DNA of 64,000 nucleotides from Bacteroidota bacterium (GTDB lineage: Bacteria; Bacteroidota; Bacteroidia; Flavobacteriales_D; Crocinitomicaceae): positions 33,234-97,233 of the forward strand of contig SBGX01000029.1 of the NCBI GenBank assembly GCA_006226425.1, given 5' to 3'. Position numbers and translations under genes: made by a program. Positions 59,511-64,000 of this stretch are shown here, in pieces (positions within the stretch are counted from its first letter, which is position 1; each line of letters opens with the position of its first letter). The notes under the pieces were generated by a model. That model worked only from the letters and a program-made list of their open reading frames with translations, was not told the origin of the DNA and searched no databases.

Positions 59511-60087
59511 ACTTTAGTTTTTTGTGCCGATCAAAAATGAAACAACGAATTTTTACCTGACCCATTTCATCAAAAATGAATTTCAGTTTGTTTCCTTTTT
59601 GGGCTGGGGAAGCATCAATTTTCCAATAGATTATTTCGGAAGTGTCTAATCCTGAGTAGATAAGATCGTAAGAGTGATAAATCCGCAATTTGTTGATATC
59701 CGCGATCTGATTTTTCCGCATGAGGTTAAAATATTCGACTTCCGGGATTTCTACCATGAACGTCGAGTCTTCCTTTCTGATGGCCAGCTTGCTTTCAGCA
59801 TCTGAGACACGCAAAACTACTGGATAACTTCCAGGACCATTGACACAAAATTCAACCTCGGTTCCGGTCCTGACCTGATCGCGCATAAACCATTTGAAAA
59901 TAAGTTCGGGATTCAGTGGATCAATTGATCTTTTAGCGTTGATGGTGAAACAGTATTGAGAAACTTTCCTGGGGTTTTCTTTTAAGAGACTATCGGGAAA
60001 ATGATTGATGAACTGCACAAGTGAATCCTGAGCAAAGCAATGACATGTTGTGCAAAGCAGAAAAACGATTAGAAGATTCCTATACAT
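59470..60087 (-). CDS. secreted protein of unknown function
   Basis: 205 residues with a signal peptide (to about FAQ, residue 20). The mature part has two beta-sandwich-like stretches (GTEVEFCVNGPGSYPVVLRVSDAESKLAI and GNKLKFIFDEMGQVKIRCFIFD) that resemble PKD/Ig-like strands, but no family is certain. It overlaps the LytTR gene by 8 nt and the next secreted-protein gene by 41 nt. Probably a periplasmic or surface partner in the same signalling unit. Confidence 0.65.
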   Translation of the reverse strand: MYRNLLIVFLLCTTCHCFAQDSLVQFINHFPDSLLKENPRKVSQYCFTINAKRSIDPLNPELIFKWFMRDQVRTGTEVEFCVNGPGSYPVVLRVSDAESKLAIRKEDSTFMVEIPEVEYFNLMRKNQIADINKLRIYHSYDLIYSGLDTSEIIYWKIDASPAQKGNKLKFIFDEMGQVKIRCFIFDRHKKLKYAYYEKVQVGSAQ

Positions 60088-60811
60088 CTTTTTGCTGGCT
60101 ACTTAAGAAAAGTTCAAAGGACTTTAACCTCCTCTGAGAAATGGGAATACTTGTGTCATTTTGCATCAGGATATCTCCACCTCTTTTTTTGGTATACGAC
60201 TGAATCCAGTTGGAATTGACGATGAATGAATGATGAACTCTGAAGAAAGTAGAGTGATTTTCCAGTTTTTGTTCAATTTTGCTCATCGTTTCCGAAGCGA
60301 AAACAACTTCATTTACAGTAGTAATTTGCGTATTGGCACCGTCCGCTTCACAATAAAGGATTTCAAGTGGATTAATCAATCTAAATTGATTGCCTACGCG
60401 AATCTTAATTCGTTCTCCTGAATGTGACTGAATTTCATGACTTTGCTTCAAGACGAGGTTTTGGATGCATTTGTCAATAGCTTTTCGGAGAGCTTGGGGC
60501 ATAACTGGTTTTAGGAGGTAGTCCTGGGCTCCGTACTTGATTGCATCAAAGGCATATTCTTTGGAAGAAGTAGTGATAATTACCTCAAATTGTTTGTCTT
60601 GAAAATGATGTAGAATATCAAAGCCTTTTCCATCGATTAGATTAACATCAATGATAAGAATGTCAGGAGATTGGACTTCGATTTGCTGAAGGGTGCTTTC
60701 GACTCTTTCGGATTCAAAAAGAATTTTTATATCGGGAAATAATTCAGCCAGTTGATGCCGTAAAATTTTACGGACAATCGGGTCATCTTCGACTAAGGCC
60801 AAATTATACAT
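60080..60811 (-). CDS. LytTR-family response regulator
   Basis: 243 residues. The receiver domain shows LVEDDPIV, Asp55 in ILIIDVNLIDGKG and Lys in YLLKPVMPQAL. The LytTR DNA-binding domain follows (RIKIRVGNQFRLINPLEILYCEADGANTQI, FFRVHHSFIVNSNWI, ISQRRL). It is first of the seven-gene operon that ends with the hybrid kinase. It may take phosphate from that kinase's Hpt domain and control this operon or the flanking giant-protein genes; both are inference. Confidence 0.88.
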   Translation of the reverse strand: MYNLALVEDDPIVRKILRHQLAELFPDIKILFESERVESTLQQIEVQSPDILIIDVNLIDGKGFDILHHFQDKQFEVIITTSSKEYAFDAIKYGAQDYLLKPVMPQALRKAIDKCIQNLVLKQSHEIQSHSGERIKIRVGNQFRLINPLEILYCEADGANTQITTVNEVVFASETMSKIEQKLENHSTFFRVHHSFIVNSNWIQSYTKKRGGDILMQNDTSIPISQRRLKSFELFLSSQQKDV

Positions 60812-60848
60812 GCAAATCAGGAATTGTAGTAAGTAGTTTTTTGTCGAT

Positions 60849-60856
60849 CAAATTTA
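60849..60856 (-). promoter_or_regulatory. -7 element for the Sia-type operon
   Basis: The minus strand reads TAAATTTG (TAnnTTTG), 37 nt before the LytTR gene ATG; no -33 TTTG at proper spacing. Confidence 0.5.
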
Positions 60857-60981
60857 CAACAAAATTTAAAACTATATGGGTTTCAAATTGTGGTGTTTTG
60901 TTTGGATAGTGACAAATAACTATGAAAAATTGTGAGCGAAACGCAGTTATTTAGGAAGCGTCTCACTTGTGTGAAAGAGGT

Positions 60982-61011
60982 TTTGATTTCGACATAGAAA
61001 GCCTATCTTCG
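60982..61011 (+). promoter_or_regulatory. promoter for the rightward giant gene
   Basis: TTTG (60982-60985), an 18-nt spacer and TATCTTCG (61004-61011), one base off TAnnTTTG. The predicted leader is about 23 nt. Confidence 0.5.
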
Positions 61012-61040
61012 TAGTGATTTTTGTGAAATTATCTCAAAAT

Positions 61041-64000
61041 ATGGTACTACTACGCTATTGCATTTTAGCTTTCTTACTTGCAGCTTCCGGAATAGCTGCT
61101 GCTCAAACAACCGGTTTAATTGTGGAACCTGCAACAGGGGCCTCGGCCGCGATCTTGGATCCGAACGGGGATGGGTATGTCTCTGCTACGACGGCTGGTT
61201 TTGCGGGGGATGATCAGCTCCTGGCAAATAATGAATTGGGATGGAGAACATTGATTCCGGCAGGTTCGGAGCCTAATTCGGATGTTCGGAATGGGCCGGA
61301 TTGCGGATTTACCGATTTCGTGGAATCAACCTCAGGAGGGATTGACCCCGTGTTTCATCTCAGTACAGGTACTGAGTGGTTGTTTCGTTTCCGAATGGCG
61401 TCGATTGCACCAAATGCGAAATCCTATTCGATTTTAGTTGATATCGATAACCTAATTGGACCAACGGATGACTGCTATATTGCGGGTGTTAACCCTGGTT
61501 TTGAGCTAGAAATAGTCTTGTCGACAAAATTTGGTGTCAGAATCTATGATCATCGATTGGCTTGTGGGTCAAACTTGATTGCTTCCTATGGCGTAGATCG
61601 AATTCAGAAGTCCATAGCGGCTTCTACAGTTTGTTCTTCCATTAACTATTTTATTGAATATTATGTGGATTGGTCTGATCTGACAACGCAGTTTGGGATC
61701 GACGAAAACACGGCGATGAGATACGCCATTGTCGATAACATGGCAGCCGACAAGTCCACTATTTGTAATCCTTCATCAGCTTCTGATATTGGTGGGGTGG
61801 ATGATACTGGTTGTGGAAACCTGGAGTCTTGTTTTACAGATATTATCGAAGAGCAACCGACATGTTCTCCGAGTGCTACAGCGACATGTGTTTATTCTGA
61901 TTGTCCAATAATTTCAGGACTTCCTTTAGCAACAGGAGCAACTAGTGTAAGTGGTACTTCTACAGAAGCAGATGGTACGACGATCCGTTTGTATGTGAAT
62001 GGTGGATTGGCTGGATCGACAACGGTGACAGGGGGGGGCTGGACGGTCTCACCGATTACGGCACTTGCGGCGGATGATGCGGTGACTGCGACAGCCCAGG
62101 CTACAGGCGAAGTAGAATCAGGAACGAACTGTAATAATGTACAGGTTGCCGGAGCAAGTTGTTCGGACCCTGTTACTTCGGTTAATGTTTGTAATGCGAA
62201 TAAAGCTTTTACTGGGGTTACCACTGAAGTCGGTGCGACAATTACTTTGTATGATGCGAATGGGGTGGTACAAAACCCAACAAGTGGTACGGTCTGGAAT
62301 GCAGGATCATCTACGATTACTTCTACCAGTGTACCTTCAGCCTTGTCACCAACAACGGATAATTTCCTATGGCGTTGTGTTGGATCAGGTTCAACAACCA
62401 GTTGTACGGCTGGTGGAGGACCGTGTTTGACAGATGGAAACTATTATTTGACTACGCAAAACACTGGAGAATGTGAATCAACACCATTTTGGTTTTGTAT
62501 TGGTCTGAGTGGAAGTACGGCTACACCTACAATCTCGACAACAATTACGACAGCGACAACTTCTGTGACTGGAACGGTACCGGCTCCGGAGAATATTGCC
62601 GGTGTTTTGGTGATCCTGTTTAATAATGGTTTTGAAGTTGGACGTACCACCACCACCGCAGGTGGAGCCTGGACGATTAATAGTCTTTCTTTTGCTGCAT
62701 GTGACGTGGTTACTGCTCAGGCGATTAAGACGGCGGCAACGGCAAAATGTCCGTCGGTGCTTTCTGCCTCACAAACTGTTTCGGGAGGAACAACTGCGAC
62801 TCCTACAGTTAGTGGTTCTTATTGTGGAACCACGGCAACAGTTTCTGGGACATCAACAGAAGATGGTGCAACTATTGAAGTGTTTGATGATGGGGTTTCC
62901 GCAGGTACAACCACTGTGAGTGGGGGGCTATGGGAATTGACAGGTTTGACAATTGCTCAAGGAAGCGTGATTACCGCCCGTGCGACGAATTCCGGAGGGT
63001 GTAAGTCGGTAAGCGCATTGTCTTCAGGGGTAACCGTTGGAACGCAGAACACGAATGCAACTACGATTGATCAGAACCCGTTGATAGAAAGTGATGTTAC
63101 CATTACTGGTACCGGTACACCATCAGATGTGATCAGCTTATATATAGATGGTTGGCCATTGTACCTGGACTTTGCAGAAACATCAGCAGCTTCTACAACT
63201 GTTACCGGGGGCGGTACCTGGTCGATAACTCTTACAGATAATACCTTATACGCTGGGGCTTCCGTGACAGTACGTTCTTCAAATGGTTCAACTTGTGAAA
63301 GTACGGATCAGGATCCAACGCCAGTAAATTGTCAGTCACCAACACTGACGCTTGTTGTGAACCCTGATAATTCAGTGATCTGTACGGGAACTGCGGTTAC
63401 GAATGTTGAAGTTGAAAGTTCACAGTCGGGCGTGATTTATCAGTTATTGGATGGTGGGACTCCTACTGGTTCCTCGAAGCTGGGGAATGGGGGTACAATA
63501 ACCCTGTCTACGGCACCTTTGTCTTCAAATACGACGATTAGCGTAAGAGCGATCAAGTCCCCTTATGATGGAAGCTGTACGGTTACTTTGAATGAAACGG
63601 TTGCAGTGACAGTGGTTTCTCCCCCAACAATTGCTTATGTTACTCAATCCAATCCTACTACTTGTGGTGGGACAGATGGGTCCATTACGATCAGTGGTCT
63701 TCAAAACAATCAGAGCTATACGGTTAATTATACGGATGATGGTTCACCTACAAGTGGGGCTTTTACTTCGAACGGATCAGGTCAAATAATCATTACCGGA
63801 TTAAATGCCGGAGCATATACTAATATTAGTACGACAGGATTGGGATGTAGTTCAACGAACACATTGGCCGGTCCTTTCACATTGACACAACCTAACAACA
63901 CGGCTGGAGCAGGATCAAGTAGTCCAACACTTTGTGTAAGTACTGCGCTGACCAACATCACCCATACAACAACAGGTGCTACTGGAATCAGCAATGATGG
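61041..64000 (+). CDS. large secreted repeat protein, 3' end cut by window edge
   Basis: At least 986 codons from the ATG at 61041, open to the window end. A signal peptide (1-21, ending AAAQ) precedes an N-terminal domain with LDPNGDGYVSATTAGF, DIDNLIGPTDDCYIAGVNPGFELEI and YFIEYYVDWSDL. This domain occurs at the head of many large Bacteroidota surface proteins. After about residue 285 come Ig-like repeats (SGTSTEADGTTIRLYVNGGLAG, SGTSTEDGATIEVFDDGVSAG) and, near the window end, an SprB-like unit (SNPTTCGGTDGSITISGL) like those of the giant protease. A T9SS signal is expected beyond the edge but not seen. Likely a surface adhesin or gliding-type protein. Confidence 0.85.
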   Translation, partial: MVLLRYCILAFLLAASGIAAAQTTGLIVEPATGASAAILDPNGDGYVSATTAGFAGDDQLLANNELGWRTLIPAGSEPNSDVRNGPDCGFTDFVESTSGGIDPVFHLSTGTEWLFRFRMASIAPNAKSYSILVDIDNLIGPTDDCYIAGVNPGFELEIVLSTKFGVRIYDHRLACGSNLIASYGVDRIQKSIAASTVCSSINYFIEYYVDWSDLTTQFGIDENTAMRYAIVDNMAADKSTICNPSSASDIGGVDDTGCGNLESCFTDIIEEQPTCSPSATATCVYSDCPIISGLPLATGATSVSGTSTEADGTTIRLYVNGGLAGSTTVTGGGWTVSPITALAADDAVTATAQATGEVESGTNCNNVQVAGASCSDPVTSVNVCNANKAFTGVTTEVGATITLYDANGVVQNPTSGTVWNAGSSTITSTSVPSALSPTTDNFLWRCVGSGSTTSCTAGGGPCLTDGNYYLTTQNTGECESTPFWFCIGLSGSTATPTISTTITTATTSVTGTVPAPENIAGVLVILFNNGFEVGRTTTTAGGAWTINSLSFAACDVVTAQAIKTAATAKCPSVLSASQTVSGGTTATPTVSGSYCGTTATVSGTSTEDGATIEVFDDGVSAGTTTVSGGLWELTGLTIAQGSVITARATNSGGCKSVSALSSGVTVGTQNTNATTIDQNPLIESDVTITGTGTPSDVISLYIDGWPLYLDFAETSAASTTVTGGGTWSITLTDNTLYAGASVTVRSSNGSTCESTDQDPTPVNCQSPTLTLVVNPDNSVICTGTAVTNVEVESSQSGVIYQLLDGGTPTGSSKLGNGGTITLSTAPLSSNTTISVRAIKSPYDGSCTVTLNETVAVTVVSPPTIAYVTQSNPTTCGGTDGSITISGLQNNQSYTVNYTDDGSPTSGAFTSNGSGQIIITGLNAGAYTNISTTGLGCSSTNTLAGPFTLTQPNNTAGAGSSSPTLCVSTALTNITHTTTGATGISND

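Larger units (their letters stand above)
60812..61040. other. intergenic region between divergent genes
   Basis: 229 bp without a gene. It holds the leftward -7 element at 60849-60856 and the rightward promoter at 60982-61011; no hairpin of note and no clear LytTR-type repeat pair was found. Confidence 0.5.

Noticed and set aside
1..64000. Insertion sequences, prophage or integrase genes, tRNA genes
   Set aside because: None recognised on either strand by protein motifs or by tRNA-like cloverleaf features; absence by eye is not proof.

Overview
The window is a contiguous piece of a Bacteroidota chromosome, most likely Flavobacteriales; a Fluviicola/Crocinitomicaceae-like organism is a guess from gene content only. 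The evidence is the TAnnTTTG-type -7 elements before most transcription units, the scarcity of strong Shine-Dalgarno sites, carboxypeptidase-regulatory-like TonB receptors, an OmpA protein with thrombospondin type 3 repeats, a type IX secretion (T9SS) C-terminal signal, SprB/GEVED/Ig-like repeat proteins, and a PurM of about 390 residues. No tRNA, rRNA, insertion sequence, prophage or CRISPR array was recognised.

1-5.6 kb: the 5' part of a TonB receptor gene, prfA-purM, and an OmpA-family protein. 5.6-28.5 kb: an envelope-polysaccharide locus. Three dTDP-sugar genes (rfbA-rfbC-rfbB) read rightward and end at a bidirectional terminator. From the right, a run of co-directional genes of about 20 kb reads leftward: a Wza-like exporter, a Wzz-like chain-length protein, gmd and fcl (GDP-L-fucose), an eight-gene sugar-acid cassette (CMP-sugar synthetase, YhcH, FkbM, HpcH/HpaI aldolase, SDR, lactonase, HAD, 2-hydroxyacid dehydrogenase), a secreted hydrolase-like protein, a flippase, two DUF115-type proteins, a GT-B-like protein, a Wzy-like polymerase, a WecG/TagA-type transferase and a phosphosugar isomerase. 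No rmlD, priming phosphoglycosyltransferase, manB/manC or tyrosine-kinase domain is present here.

28.5-32.8 kb: a CYTH protein reads leftward; a FemAB/GNAT-like acyltransferase, a membrane nucleotide-sugar dehydratase, a thioesterase and a MORN-repeat protein read rightward, the last three joined by ATGA overlaps. 32.8-43.7 kb: a probable phosphate-response region with a lipoprotein, a TonB receptor, an OmpR-family regulator/kinase pair, a PiT transporter and its DUF47 partner, interrupted by a GT28-type transferase and trmB. A shared 13-14 bp motif, TTAACTTAACATT(G) with one close variant, lies upstream of the three phosphate-type units. 43.7-45.4 kb: a possible small RNA, an OmpR-family regulator and tsaB.

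45.4-64 kb: a 2452-residue T9SS-type M43 metalloprotease/repeat protein; then a tight seven-gene operon that links a LytTR regulator, two secreted proteins, a propeller-PP2C phosphatase, SiaB-like and SiaC-like partner-switch proteins and a soluble hybrid kinase with an Hpt domain; and last the start of another large secreted repeat protein cut by the window end. The Sia-type operon and the sugar-acid cassette are the two parts most likely to hold undescribed biology.
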